From the NCBI GenBank assembly GCA_024224995.1, contig JAAENB010000241.1, positions 1 through 46,533 on the forward strand: DNA of 46,533 nt, in the 5' to 3' direction. The notes under the pieces were generated by a model. That model saw only the letters and a list, made by a program, of their open reading frames with translations. It searched no databases and was not told the DNA's origin. Origin of the DNA: a bacterium. GTDB taxonomy: Bacteria > Spirochaetota > UBA4802 > UBA5550. Made by a program: the position numbers and the translations under genes. Positions 21,150 to 31,036 of this stretch are shown in pieces. Each line of letters begins with the position of its first letter. The stretch's first letter is position 1.

Positions 21150-21180
21150 AAGCACCGGAAATATCTCCGGTGCTTTTTTA
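21150..21180 (+). terminator. Intrinsic terminator after the protease gene
   Basis: AAGCACCGGA (21150-21159) pairs with TCCGGTGCTT (21166-21175), followed by TTTTTA. It lies between the plus-strand protease gene and the minus-strand MATE gene and may work in both directions. Confidence 0.85.
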
Positions 21181-21211
21181 ATAATTTATGTGGCAGACAT
21201 AATTTACCAGT

Positions 21212-22567
21212 CTAAATTTTGTTTATTGCAAGGCGGGGTCTATGCCTCAAGAATAACCAGGTGCCCATTAAAAAAGTCACACATTCACTTACCGGTAATG
21301 CCATGACAAATCGATAATCATTAAAAACAGAATAAAGAATCATAAGAAAACCGGCAGGCAAAACCAGGCTGCGGCAAATGGCAACAACCCCGGACTGAAA
21401 AGGCAAATGAATGGCCGTGAGGTAACCGGTAAAGAGCATATTAATACCGGCAAATAAAAACAGGGGCCAAATATAAGCTATGAATTCCTGAGCTAGCGCT
21501 ACTGTTCGAGCGGTGCCCTCTGGTTTTAAGAATAACATTATTAACGACTTATTGTAACTCGTTAAAATTAGAATGCAGAGTACACTGACCAAAGCAATAT
21601 TGACAAACGCCGCATTTAGAAATTGTTGAATGCGGAGTGTATTCTTAGCGCCATAGTTTTGTGAAATCATCACCTGGCTGGTATCACTGATGGAAAAAAA
21701 CACCATGAAACCAATCATAAGCAGGTAGTTTACCACAGTGATGGCAGCAACGCCTTCTACTCCAGCCCTTTGAATAAGCATCCGGTTTAAAATAAAGGCT
21801 ATGCCCCCCGCAGAGATTTCATTGATAAATTCAGACATACCATTATAAGCAGAGTGAAAGACTTCACCCCAATTGGATTGTTTAAAACTGAATTTCAATT
21901 TACGTTTTTTACTAAAAAAGTAAGTGACTAAAACCAGCATAGGCAGTACTTGAGAAATTCCTGTAGCCAGGGCAGCTCCATGTAGTCCCCAGCCAAACAC
22001 TGCAATAAACAAATAATCCAGTATGATATTAACAATGGAGCCGGCAACCAGAGCCATGGCAGACAAAGAAGGGTATCCATCGAGACGAACAAAGAAATAC
22101 AAAACAATGGTTCCTAACTGAAAAATTAAAAAGGGCATGATGACAAGGTAGTACTCACTCATTACTGGAAACAACGACGCGTTTGCTCCTAAAGCTTTAA
22201 ACAAGGGAATCTCAAAAATCACACCCAGCAAGATGACAAGAGTACCATAGATAGCTACTACAATAATGGTTTTGCTGAATACAGCAGACGCTGCGGAATT
22301 GTTTTTTTCACCAAGATATTTACCTCCACGGACGGACCCACCAATGGCCAGCATAAGCCCTACACCAAATAACAGGGACAGAATAGGCATAATCAAGTTC
22401 ACTGCAGCTAAGGCTTTGATTCCCACTACATTACCGATAAAAATACCATCTATGATTGAAGCTGAAGTCATAGCTAATATACCGACTACAGAGGGTAGCA
22501 AATATCGAAAAAAGGTAGCTATAATAGGACCATCAAGAGCATGAGTTTCTTTATTATTAGTATTCAA
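21212..22567 (-). CDS. MATE-family efflux transporter
   Basis: A 451-residue protein with about twelve hydrophobic helices and the MATE two-lobe layout. The N-terminal LPSVVGILAMTSASIIDGIFIGNVVG is the typical first helix pair, and the second lobe contains NEISAGGIAFILNRMLIQRAG and a conserved YNGMSEFINE lead-in. Such exporters of the inner membrane remove drugs or metabolites in exchange for Na+ or H+. It overlaps the upstream DUF2293 gene by 4 bp (minus strand), implying co-translation. The substrate cannot be read. Confidence 0.92.
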   Translation of the reverse strand: MNTNNKETHALDGPIIATFFRYLLPSVVGILAMTSASIIDGIFIGNVVGIKALAAVNLIMPILSLLFGVGLMLAIGGSVRGGKYLGEKNNSAASAVFSKTIIVVAIYGTLVILLGVIFEIPLFKALGANASLFPVMSEYYLVIMPFLIFQLGTIVLYFFVRLDGYPSLSAMALVAGSIVNIILDYLFIAVFGWGLHGAALATGISQVLPMLVLVTYFFSKKRKLKFSFKQSNWGEVFHSAYNGMSEFINEISAGGIAFILNRMLIQRAGVEGVAAITVVNYLLMIGFMVFFSISDTSQVMISQNYGAKNTLRIQQFLNAAFVNIALVSVLCILILTSYNKSLIMLFLKPEGTARTVALAQEFIAYIWPLFLFAGINMLFTGYLTAIHLPFQSGVVAICRSLVLPAGFLMILYSVFNDYRFVMALPVSECVTFLMGTWLFLRHRPRLAINKI

Positions 22568-23241
22568 GTGATACCTTTAATTGCCCATAGTAAAGGACAA
22601 TTCTCAGGAATGTTTTCCCCTTTTCTGTATGTGTCAAGAATTTGAGTTGAACGTCTTGCCAGGAGTCTTCTGGTCTCTCTTCTCTTCCCCTTTATCCGAG
22701 GAATGACCATGGAATCGTAAGCTGTTGTTTTGTGCCGCATCCAGGCGACCACGGCTTTTGCGGCACGCTCTTCAATGGGTATCATTGCCGTTCGAGCTAC
22801 TGTTCCGCTTCCCACCGGTACAGCATGAAGAGTTACCGCTTCAGCGAGTTTCTGCTCCAGTTCTTTATAGCATTGACTAAATGAGAGGAAATTTTTAACC
22901 GATTTGAAAAAGTCTACCTCATATTCAGCCTGCTTCTTTTCGCGGGATATACGGCTGCTTTCAAGCTTTTTTTTGTAAGAGTCAGTTGACCTTACTGTCT
23001 CTACCGCGCGCTTCGCATCTTCTATGATATCAAGGGGGGCCCATACTCCCTTTGAGATAGTCCTTTTTCCTTTCTTAATCTGTACTCGCCAGAAAATACC
23101 CTTTGCGGTTATTTTCCTGGTTATTCCCGCGTCACCCGCAGGTAAAAATCCCCACCCCCTGGGAGGATGAAGTATCTCGCCATTTTCTCCAATGAGGGTA
23201 TTCCCTTTACCTGGTTTTACTATTCTGCAATCGTTGCTCAT
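22564..23241 (-). CDS. DUF2293-type protein
   Basis: The 225-residue basic protein carries near its C-terminus YDSMVIPRIKGKRRETRRLLARRS and a QILDTYR tail, the pattern I associate with DUF2293, where it ends close to the protein end. The N-terminal part includes a short GWGFLPAGDAGITRKITAKGIFWRVQIKKGKR segment that may form a small strand-rich DNA- or RNA-binding fold. It overlaps the MATE gene start by 4 bp. Function is unknown; the basic Arg-rich helix suggests nucleic acid binding, as an inference. Confidence 0.7.
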   Translation of the reverse strand: MSNDCRIVKPGKGNTLIGENGEILHPPRGWGFLPAGDAGITRKITAKGIFWRVQIKKGKRTISKGVWAPLDIIEDAKRAVETVRSTDSYKKKLESSRISREKKQAEYEVDFFKSVKNFLSFSQCYKELEQKLAEAVTLHAVPVGSGTVARTAMIPIEERAAKAVVAWMRHKTTAYDSMVIPRIKGKRRETRRLLARRSTQILDTYRKGENIPENCPLLWAIKGIT

Positions 23242-23322
23242 TTTTTATCCTTAAAAGGAGTGTATTATTTTCAAATGTTAAAATATTGGAATAAGCAACC
23301 TGAATGCAAGACTTTTTTGAAT

Positions 23323-24135
23323 TTAATCTTTTTTTAAAAAAAACAATACTTCATGTCTGAATTCCTTACCGAATATAAGATGCCCCTTGTTTTTAAACAT
23401 CACAAGCCGTGCACCAGGGATACCTTCCGCTGTTTCACGAAAAAGCTCCGGCATATAGTAAGGATCTTTATCTCCTCCCAGAACAAGAGTTGGGGCTTTA
23501 ATATTGGGGAGCTTATTTTTAAAATTATGATTATCTTCTGCGTAAACCGTAGCAATAAAGTCATGTGCGTCTCCTGGGGCGATACCGGGTATAGACCCAA
23601 TAATTGACAATATTCCGGTTAGCATTCTTATTACAAAATTATGAGGAAGCAAAAAACGGAGTGATGCTGAAATAAATTTTTTCCACTGCCCTTTATCCGC
23701 AAACCCCGCAAGAGCTATTTGGAATCGTTTCCCTTCATCACCAAGCTTATAAGCACTTGACCAGAGTATAAGTTTCCTTACAAGGTGGGGATAAACGGCT
23801 GCGAATTCCTGAGCAATAGACCCGCCTGTGGATGTTCCAATGATATCTACAGGGACACTATTGAGTTCCTCTACAATCATTGCGGCATAATCATCTGCCA
23901 TATCTTTAATTGTCACCTCTGATGCCAGGCCTTGTTTGCGGTTAACCAGAAATATAGTATAATCATCTTTAAGAGACTTAAAATCAGTAAAAGCGGAAAA
24001 AACTGTAAATTTTGATAACGGCTTATTTTCAATCTGCAGTCCCAGAAAAATTACAAGTACGCGCGGTCCATTTCCGTACCTGTTATACGGTAGACCATTC
24101 TTAAAATATCCTTTTTTAGGCCATTTTTTTTTCAT
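23323..24135 (-). CDS. Alpha/beta-hydrolase fold protein
   Basis: The 270-residue protein has the fold's catalytic set: nucleophile elbow GTSTGG near residues 100-105, acid in GGDKDPYYMP near 219 and His in NKGHLIFG near 251. The N-terminal YGNGPRVLVIFLGLQ resembles the oxyanion-hole region of small esterases/lipases. It starts 3 bp after the broken acyltransferase gene on the same strand, so the two once formed an acyl-transfer/hydrolysis pair. The substrate is unknown. Confidence 0.85.
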   Translation of the reverse strand: MKKKWPKKGYFKNGLPYNRYGNGPRVLVIFLGLQIENKPLSKFTVFSAFTDFKSLKDDYTIFLVNRKQGLASEVTIKDMADDYAAMIVEELNSVPVDIIGTSTGGSIAQEFAAVYPHLVRKLILWSSAYKLGDEGKRFQIALAGFADKGQWKKFISASLRFLLPHNFVIRMLTGILSIIGSIPGIAPGDAHDFIATVYAEDNHNFKNKLPNIKAPTLVLGGDKDPYYMPELFRETAEGIPGARLVMFKNKGHLIFGKEFRHEVLFFLKKD

Positions 24136-24138
24136 AAT

Positions 24139-25156
24139 CTAACACTTATCTATGCTATATCTTTCAAGCTCATTTAACCATGGATCATCTTTCTTCATCT
24201 TATTAATTCTAGCATAATTTCTTCCGGCAAAATATACTTCTAATCCTCCCTTAGAAGGGTGTGCCGGCCAGATTAAAACCGGATCATAAAGATCATGGGG
24301 AAGTACACATATTGGCTTTCCATATCCAAAATTTGCATCATATATATGAAAACGTGAAAAATTATTGATATATATTGCAGTTGGCTTCTTTGTAAGCATA
24401 TTTGTGATATTAAATACATAAAATGGTATATTGTAATGCACAGTATTTAAAGTTAATGATAAAAATTCTTTTAAGTGTTCAGATGGTTTTCTTCGAAAAG
24501 GTTCTATTGCTTCAAATATATATTTTGCAATATCATTGAGTCCGGAATTTGATGAAAATTCTTTAGAAGCTATAACGGTAGAGGCATTTCCAATGAATGT
24601 TCCGGTAAAATTTTCATGACGCTCTCTCATATCGAGGACAATTGCAGCCGTTATACTGCTATTACTTTTATGGTAATGTAGTTTTATGCTTAAATATGTC
24701 AATAGTGCAGATATTGCCACATTGGTTGAAACAGGATATCCTGTAGATTTCAATAATTCATCCTTAAGCCCGTCAAGGGATGAAGAAGAGAAATAAAATC
24801 CATTAGTACGATTAAACAGCACGCCTTTTAACAAAGAAAACCGGATAACAAAAGTAATTATAGATAACTTTTTCCATCCCAAAGATAATGCCTTTTGTTT
24901 CGTCTCCTTTTTGTTAAGTTTCTCCGGTTCAGGGAATAGGGACTGATTAAGGATTGGAGTCTCAATTTCTTTACGCTGACATAGTTTGCCCCAATTGTAT
25001 ATCATTCTCAAAGATATAGGTGCTCCTTATTATCATAGAGAGACCTTTTTTATCAAAGGGGGTGAATTCCCACATACCCCCTTGTACGGTTTCATTAGAA
25101 GCTTTTATGTATTCTGCTGTTTTATTTTTATTCATCATATCATGCCAATTGATCAC
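24139..25156 (-). pseudogene. BAHD-type acyltransferase, disrupted by internal deletion and frameshift
   Basis: The downstream open frame (24139-25011) reads as the C-terminal two-thirds of a BAHD-like acyltransferase: WGKLCQ, the STNVAISALLTYLSIK helix and the DFGWG-like motif as ANFGYGKP. The catalytic HxxxD, which should precede WGKL, is missing. The upstream frame (24971-25156) begins like such a protein (NETVQGGMWEFTPF and SMIIRSTYIFEND) and then runs into a stop. The two overlap in different frames, which fits a deletion of the central HxxxD region. The C-terminal frame could start at a TTG (25011), but it would lack the catalytic motif. Family assignment is by motif reading only. Confidence 0.65.
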
Positions 25157-25645
25157 CTATTTAAAAGGCAACTCTTCAATTATTAATGACCTGTCCATTA
25201 GAGGAGTCTTTTCCCAAATTTCGGAACCTAACAGATATTCTCTGGTGTCGGGGTCAATTTTTAAATTAGCTTCCTGGGGATATAATAAATTGTGTTTTTT
25301 TATCAGTTCATTGACGGCTTGAAAATCATATGACTCTAATAAATCATTCCAGGCTTTGTTAAACGTAACACTGTTATTTCCCAATTTTTTATCCAGATCA
25401 TTATATTTCTTTTGTAAACCTGATTTAATCCCGGATATTTTTTCCTCAACAAGTTTCGCGCGTTTCATATATTCAGGAACACCAGCATAAGCCAAAATCT
25501 GTTTTTCCAGTGATACTGTAAAATTGACCGATCTTATTTTTAGCGGTTTGCCTTTCAATTTATCTGAAAATGAATGAGATTCCAGCTTTTCACCGATCAT
25601 TCGATCCATTGCGTTTTTTTGTGATATTCTATCAATAGTTCCCAT
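25157..25645 (-). CDS. Unknown helical protein
   Basis: A 162-residue charged, mostly helical protein with no signal or membrane segment; helical stretches around AYAGVPEYMKRAKLVEEKISG and KYNDLDKKLGNN may form a coiled coil. The C-terminal part is rich in acidic and hydrophobic residues. The stop abuts the GTG/ATG start of the broken acyltransferase gene, so it belongs to the same operon. I do not recognise a family. Confidence 0.6.
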   Translation of the reverse strand: MGTIDRISQKNAMDRMIGEKLESHSFSDKLKGKPLKIRSVNFTVSLEKQILAYAGVPEYMKRAKLVEEKISGIKSGLQKKYNDLDKKLGNNSVTFNKAWNDLLESYDFQAVNELIKKHNLLYPQEANLKIDPDTREYLLGSEIWEKTPLMDRSLIIEELPFK

Positions 25646-25720
25646 AATAATTCTCCATATATATTTTACTCTAATGATGGTACAATTTTTAAGATATATA
25701 ATTTTGGAGAATTGGTCTTC

Positions 25721-25786
25721 TTATTTTGTTGGAATCTGAAGAATTGATAACTGTTTTTCTCTATATTTTGAAGGAGTTATCCGCAT
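25721..25786 (-). pseudogene. C-terminal scrap of an AraC-family gene
   Basis: On the minus strand the last codons read ...MRITPSKYREKQLSILQIPTK-stop. The TPSKYREK stretch is the end of an AraC HTH domain. The DNA at 25754-25780 matches 29432-29458 (end of the intact AraC gene at 29426) with two mismatches in 27 bp. Nothing else of the gene remains in 25787-25918. It could also be an independent gene end, because the motif is conserved across the family. Confidence 0.5.
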
Positions 25787-25918
25787 GGAAGTCAACGATG
25801 AAACGGTGTCTGACCTGGGAGTAATATTAAACATAAATTACTTGACTTACATTAATTAACTTTATATGTATATCTATCCTGATATATATTTCAAATTACC
25901 AATAAGAAAGAGGTAAAA

Positions 25919-27295
25919 TTGGCAGCAAAAAAAAGTTATAATAAAACAAGCTTTATTGAACAGGTAAACCTGGACCAGAAACGGTATTCAAGATATGTCT
26001 GTGATTCAAGGGCAATTCCCAATGAGATTGACGGGATGAAACCTGTTCAAAGGCGAATATTGTGGACTATGTGGAATTCTGTAGCAAAAAATAATTTTAC
26101 AAAGACTGTAAAAGTGGCAGGTCTGGTTATGGGGTATCATCCCCATGGCGATGTGTCAATTCAGGATGCTATATCCGCAATGACTCAAGATTTTACATTT
26201 GCAAATAACTATCCTCTGATACAGGGTGAAGGAACATTTGGCGATGTCCTTGATCCAAAGGCCATTGCATCTCCCAGGTATACAGAGGTTAAGCTTTCTA
26301 AATTTGCCGGAGACGTTGGACTTTTTGAATCAATTCAGGATATCGAATATATTACAAATTATGATGATACAAACCAGGAGCCTGTTTACTTTGTGCCGAA
26401 GGTTCCTGTTGTTTTATTGAATGGTATAACCGGAATCGCCACAGGGTTCAGGTGCTCAATACCCGCCCACCGGTTAACAGATATTGTAGATGCAATGATC
26501 GCGATATTAAAAAGAAAAAAACCTGGTGAGGTTGTTCCATGGTATAAGGACTATGCCGGGGATACCCTATACAGTAAGAATGAATCAGGCAACTTTGTCC
26601 ATATAACGGGATTTGGCTTTACTGAGAAAAATAAAAAAGTCTATTTAACATGCGCGCCTCAGAACTGGAACAGGGAAAAGGTTATAGATTATCTTGAGCA
26701 GACTATCAGCAATCCCAAATCCCCCTTACGGGATTATATCGATTATTCCACTGATAAGTTTGACATTGAATTAATCAGTAAAAAAGGTCAGAAATTTACA
26801 GTGGAGAGTGCAAAAGAGTTACTGAATAAAAAGAACAATGAAACTGTTGTTATGAATGTAATCACATCTGAAGGAAGACTTATAAATACTGATAGCATTT
26901 CAATTATTAAAAGATTTCTTGTTGTAAGAAAAGAGCACCTTGTTGAAAGATTTAAAAGGCTTTCAAAACTGGAAAAAGAAAAAATTGACAAAAATTCTGA
27001 ATTGATACGTTTTATTGAGGAAAAATGGAACCAGAAAGTCATTACCATTAAGAATAAACAGGATTTTGAAAAAAAATTAAAAACTGCAAAGTTTGTTTAT
27101 TATGAATGGTTATCTTCAATACCTGTGTACAGGATGACAAAGCAGGAAGTAGAGAAATCTAAAATGGCTATTGCTGAAGCAAAGAAGCAGTTCAAAATGT
27201 ATAAGGAATTATATACTGAAAGTCCTAAACTTAATAAGTTTATAATAAATGAAATCACAGAATTGAAAAATAAATGGGACCACAATGACAACTAA
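25919..27295 (+). CDS. Type IIA topoisomerase, A (GyrA/ParC-like) subunit, short form
   Basis: The 458-residue protein breaks and rejoins DNA with the catalytic Tyr at 121 (SPRYTEV), preceded by GYHPHGD near 72-78 and IQGEGTFGD near 101-109. It is much shorter than GyrA (about 800-880) or ParC (about 750): the C-terminal beta-pinwheel that wraps DNA is missing, and the protein stops after a coiled-coil arm. The start seems to be TTG 25919, preceded by AAAGAGG. The B-subunit gene begins inside its end (11-bp overlap), so the two are co-translated. The pair may be an extra topoisomerase from a phage or plasmid, since it is neither standard gyrase nor standard topo IV by length. Confidence 0.9.
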   Translation: MAAKKSYNKTSFIEQVNLDQKRYSRYVCDSRAIPNEIDGMKPVQRRILWTMWNSVAKNNFTKTVKVAGLVMGYHPHGDVSIQDAISAMTQDFTFANNYPLIQGEGTFGDVLDPKAIASPRYTEVKLSKFAGDVGLFESIQDIEYITNYDDTNQEPVYFVPKVPVVLLNGITGIATGFRCSIPAHRLTDIVDAMIAILKRKKPGEVVPWYKDYAGDTLYSKNESGNFVHITGFGFTEKNKKVYLTCAPQNWNREKVIDYLEQTISNPKSPLRDYIDYSTDKFDIELISKKGQKFTVESAKELLNKKNNETVVMNVITSEGRLINTDSISIIKRFLVVRKEHLVERFKRLSKLEKEKIDKNSELIRFIEEKWNQKVITIKNKQDFEKKLKTAKFVYYEWLSSIPVYRMTKQEVEKSKMAIAEAKKQFKMYKELYTESPKLNKFIINEITELKNKWDHNDN

Positions 27296-29405
27296 AAAAA
27301 ATAAACGAAACTTTAGAAAACTTTCAAACGTAGAGCATGTACGTCTCAGAACCGGTATGTGGCTGGGACAGAACTCCATGTCTGTTTACACTCAGCACTT
27401 TTTTGTTCCTGATAAAAAAGGGGAAAACTATACAATCAAACACGAAGAGATTCAAGAGATTCCGGCCAAGCTGAAATGTCTTGATGAGGCATGCATGAAT
27501 TGTGTTGATGAATATATTCGCAATCAGAATGACAAAACAATACCAAAATCTAAAAAAATGAATACCTTGACCGTGGTACTATCAAATAACCGGAAAAGAG
27601 TGACAATAGCAGATAATGGCAGGGGTATACCGGAAAAAAATGCAGAAGGTGTTTTCCTGCATCTCATGTATGGTGAAAACTTTGATGATAAGCTTAAGGA
27701 AGACCATATTGCCGGACAAAACGGTGTTGGTGTTTCTCTTGTTAGAATTGTGTCTTCATATTTTATGGTTGAAACAAACAATGATGGAAAATCCTATAAA
27801 AAACTTTTTACCGTAGCTGATGAATTCAAAAAAAAATTGAAAGACCTCAAGTACAGTGATGAAGATATAGCAAAGATATGTCTTCATTTTGATGAGCATG
27901 GAGAAATTACTACATATAATGATATTAATGAGAAGCACCGGAATACGCTGGAACAGGTCATGAAAAAGACGAAAATGACTAAAACAGTAAAAAAATGCTT
28001 ACCAAAGGAACATGGCACAACCGTTATTTTTGAGCTTAATGATGAATTTTTTGATGGTTTCGATGTGAGCTTTGATGTAGAACTAATGTCACAATTTTTA
28101 CAGGACATCGCTATGACCAATCCCGGGCTCACTGTGACATTTAAGCATAAGAGTTCTAAAAAGAATTATTTTTTCAAAAAAGGCCTTGAAGATATTCTAA
28201 AACTGTCCGGGATTAATCATCATAAATTCACATACACCAGTAAAGCAGAAGGATTACAATTAAACATACAATCTTTTGTTATTGAAGACAACAACAGGTC
28301 ACTATCATGGGTCAATTCCAACTTCGCGAGTCTTGGAGGAAGCCCTTTTGAGTATTTAGAAAACAGGATTTGTGATGAAATTAGAAAAAAGCCTTCAATT
28401 ATTGCCTTTGAGAAAAAATTGAAGACCACGGCAACACGGAATGATGTAAGAAACTGTTTTCACCTGTTTAATAACTGGCATATGCTGAATCCCAGGTTTA
28501 AGTCCCAGGATAAATCTTATTTGATTAATAATTTAAATGAAGAGATTAGAGAGGCAGTGGACTTAAACCTGGACAAACTTATCCGGAAACTGGATTTAGT
28601 AAATGCCATTAAAGGGCAAATGGAAAAACGGGCCAGGATTAAAGAAATTGATGACGCAGCAAAGAACCTTAGAAAAACCGCCAGAATAAAGATTGCCAAA
28701 CTGATTCCTGCAACCGGGAAAAACAATGAGCCCGGGAGAACACTGTTTATTGCAGAGGGAGATTCTGCTATTGCGGGACTTCGTCCAGCCAGGAATCCAT
28801 TGAAACACGCGCTCTTTCCTCTAAGGGGAAAGCCGCTAAATGTTATGGGAATGCCAATTGCTAAAGCAATGAAAAATGAGGAAATAAAAAACATTATATC
28901 CATTGTCGATTTGCCTTTAGATGGAAAAGTTAAAAGTATTGACCAGCTTAACTATGAAAGGATTTCTATTATTACTGACGCGGATTTTGATGGATATGCA
29001 ATTCGAAGTCTTATATTTTCATTCTTTTTTGAATACTGGCCGGAGCTTTTCCAGCTGGGATTTATCTATTATTCTTCAGCCCCCCTTTATGAGGTGGATG
29101 TTAAACTTAATAGTAAAAATTCTAAAATTGAAACCATTTACTGTGTTGATGATGATGAATATATGTCTCTTGAAAGGAAATTAAAAAAGCAAGGTGGAGA
29201 GATAGTGAGAAAAAAGCGGAATAAGGGATTAGGCGAGACAAGTAAAGCTGCAATGAAATATACTGTGGAAAATTGTCTTACAAAAGTCACTGTTGACGAT
29301 ATCAAGAAAGCCCGTAAAACACAGAGACTCTGGTTCCATAAGGATAATGCTGGGGATAGACGAAAAACTATATCTGAATATTCGCATCTGTTTCTGGATG
29401 ATTGA
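27285..29405 (+). CDS. Type IIA topoisomerase, B (GyrB/ParE-like) subunit
   Basis: A 706-residue ATPase/TOPRIM subunit. The GHKL boxes are [21 protein letters not shown] and [12 protein letters not shown]. The TOPRIM domain shows [22 protein letters not shown] and the metal pair in [13 protein letters not shown]. In gyrase/topo IV the G2 box reads HGVG, but here it is QNGVG, and the EGDSA box is followed by IAGL instead of GGSA. Those features are nearer to T4-phage or eukaryotic enzymes than to bacterial GyrB, as far as I can judge from memory. The gene overlaps the A gene by 11 bp. It should supply ATP-driven strand passage for the partner. Confidence 0.9.
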   Translation: MTTKKNKRNFRKLSNVEHVRLRTGMWLGQNSMSVYTQHFFVPDKKGENYTIKHEEIQEIPAKLKCLDEACMNCVDEYIRNQNDKTIPKSKKMNTLTVVLSNNRKRVTIADNGRGIPEKNAEGVFLHLMYGENFDDKLKEDHIAGQNGVGVSLVRIVSSYFMVETNNDGKSYKKLFTVADEFKKKLKDLKYSDEDIAKICLHFDEHGEITTYNDINEKHRNTLEQVMKKTKMTKTVKKCLPKEHGTTVIFELNDEFFDGFDVSFDVELMSQFLQDIAMTNPGLTVTFKHKSSKKNYFFKKGLEDILKLSGINHHKFTYTSKAEGLQLNIQSFVIEDNNRSLSWVNSNFASLGGSPFEYLENRICDEIRKKPSIIAFEKKLKTTATRNDVRNCFHLFNNWHMLNPRFKSQDKSYLINNLNEEIREAVDLNLDKLIRKLDLVNAIKGQMEKRARIKEIDDAAKNLRKTARIKIAKLIPATGKNNEPGRTLFIAEGDSAIAGLRPARNPLKHALFPLRGKPLNVMGMPIAKAMKNEEIKNIISIVDLPLDGKVKSIDQLNYERISIITDADFDGYAIRSLIFSFFFEYWPELFQLGFIYYSSAPLYEVDVKLNSKNSKIETIYCVDDDEYMSLERKLKKQGGEIVRKKRNKGLGETSKAAMKYTVENCLTKVTVDDIKKARKTQRLWFHKDNAGDRRKTISEYSHLFLDD

Positions 29406-29425
29406 TTTATTTCATAGCTGCCTTC

Positions 29426-30955
29426 TTAATATTTTTCTCTGTATTTTGAAGGAGTCATACCCTTTTCACTTTTAAAGACCCTGTTGAATGTAGCAAGGTT
29501 TTCAAAACCGGTAGAAAAGGCTATGTCAATAATACTATCATCACTTTCTATAAGTTTAGCCGAAGCATCCTCTATTCGTAGAGAATTAATAAACTCATTT
29601 ATTTTTTTCCCGGTATATTCATTGAAGAGACTGCTGAAATAATTGGGATTCATATCAATAGCAGCTGCCAGTCCCTCTCTGGATAAATCGGAGGTAAAAT
29701 TTTCTTTCATAAAACTTATCACACTATCCAGTTTTTCCCTGGAGGAATCAGTGATAGTTACAGTTTTATCACTCTGTATTTTTGACGTATTTAGTTGTTT
29801 GTATAGTTTATTGATTTTCAGCCTTTTTTTTCTTGAATCAAATGCTTCGTAAATTATTGCCGCTAAAAGAAAAAACAGGAACTGGTACATGTTTGCAAAC
29901 CTGGGATAATAAAAATCAAAAAAAGGAATAAAGATCTGAAAGAACAGACTTACAATAGTCATACATATGCCGGTTACAATCAATCCAAGAAGCGTGTTAT
30001 TAGATTTTACCTGGTGTAATTTATATAAAAGATAGATCAAATAACCGATGAAAATAATCACAGAAAGACTTAGAGCAATTGTTTGTATAATAAATTTACC
30101 TGCAATAAAATAAAATAATAATGAAAAAAGCAATACTGTTGCAACTGCTAACCTGTTTATATAAGAAAGAAAAATACCATATAATGCCTGGATGACATAT
30201 AATACATATAATAATTGCAGTGGTATACATGAAAAAAAGAAGGTAACAAGAATTGTAAGGTTTATCTTTTCGAGTTTTAGAAAAAGAATAGACAATAATG
30301 CCATACAGTAAAGAAGCCCGGATAAAAAAATAAGCCTGGTTCTTGTTCTTTTGTCAATAAAAAAGTTTATGAGCTCCATTACAATAAAACAGAAAAAAAT
30401 TATTATCATGCCAATAAGGCCATAGTAGTATAGAAAATTGTTTCTAAATTGTAGTGATTTTGATTCGGTTTCCGGTAAGATCTGAATATGAGATGAAAAG
30501 TTAACATACATCAATGGAGGTATTCCAGTGTAGACCAGTATTGTATTTTTACCCTTTTTAAATACTGGTGAATTTATGGCATAGAAACTGGGTTTACTTA
30601 AATCTATGATTTTTTTACAAACCTTTTGTCCAATGAAATGATTATTCAAATAAACAATATCTGTCATGATATCATTTCTGAGATATATGCCTGTGTATTG
30701 TGTTGGATCTTCCGTAATGGTAAATTCTCCCTTGATCCAGACATGAGTGTAGTTGTTTAATGATAACTTTCTTTTTTCTATATATACAGGTTTATCAATT
30801 TTTTCCCAGTCAGATCTTTTTGCTATTAAGTTTATTGACGGATTTTCTGAATATATTATTTCCATATTCTCTATGAGAATAGATTCATCGGTACTGCAGG
30901 AGACCAGGCTGAGACCTGTCAGAAAGTAAAAAACAATGATTATTCTGTTTATCAT
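29426..30955 (-). CDS. Membrane-bound AraC-family regulator (7TMR-DISM-like)
   Basis: The 509-residue protein starts with a signal segment whose LSLVSC could be a lipobox. Residues about 25-155 form a jelly-roll-like extracellular domain (VWIKGEFTI, GIYLRNDIMTDIVYLNN). Seven or so hydrophobic helices follow from about 170 to 365. The C-terminal 100 residues are an AraC double HTH: LSREGLAAAIDMNPNYFSSLF and DIAFSTGFENLATFNRVFK, ending TPSKYREKY. It would sense an outside ligand and act on DNA at the membrane. It is convergent with the topoisomerase genes. Its target is unknown. Confidence 0.87.
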   Translation of the reverse strand: MINRIIIVFYFLTGLSLVSCSTDESILIENMEIIYSENPSINLIAKRSDWEKIDKPVYIEKRKLSLNNYTHVWIKGEFTITEDPTQYTGIYLRNDIMTDIVYLNNHFIGQKVCKKIIDLSKPSFYAINSPVFKKGKNTILVYTGIPPLMYVNFSSHIQILPETESKSLQFRNNFLYYYGLIGMIIIFFCFIVMELINFFIDKRTRTRLIFLSGLLYCMALLSILFLKLEKINLTILVTFFFSCIPLQLLYVLYVIQALYGIFLSYINRLAVATVLLFSLLFYFIAGKFIIQTIALSLSVIIFIGYLIYLLYKLHQVKSNNTLLGLIVTGICMTIVSLFFQIFIPFFDFYYPRFANMYQFLFFLLAAIIYEAFDSRKKRLKINKLYKQLNTSKIQSDKTVTITDSSREKLDSVISFMKENFTSDLSREGLAAAIDMNPNYFSSLFNEYTGKKINEFINSLRIEDASAKLIESDDSIIDIAFSTGFENLATFNRVFKSEKGMTPSKYREKY

Positions 30956-31036
30956 TTCTGCAAATTAGAAAAACATTTTATAATAATCAAATCATTTTTT
31001 ACCGCTATGGAGTTTTTTATCTACGGGGTTTTTGCG

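Noticed and set aside
24971..25156. Short open frame as a separate gene
   Set aside because: Its N-terminal sequence fits the start of the adjacent acyltransferase and it ends by running out of frame, so it was merged into the pseudogene.
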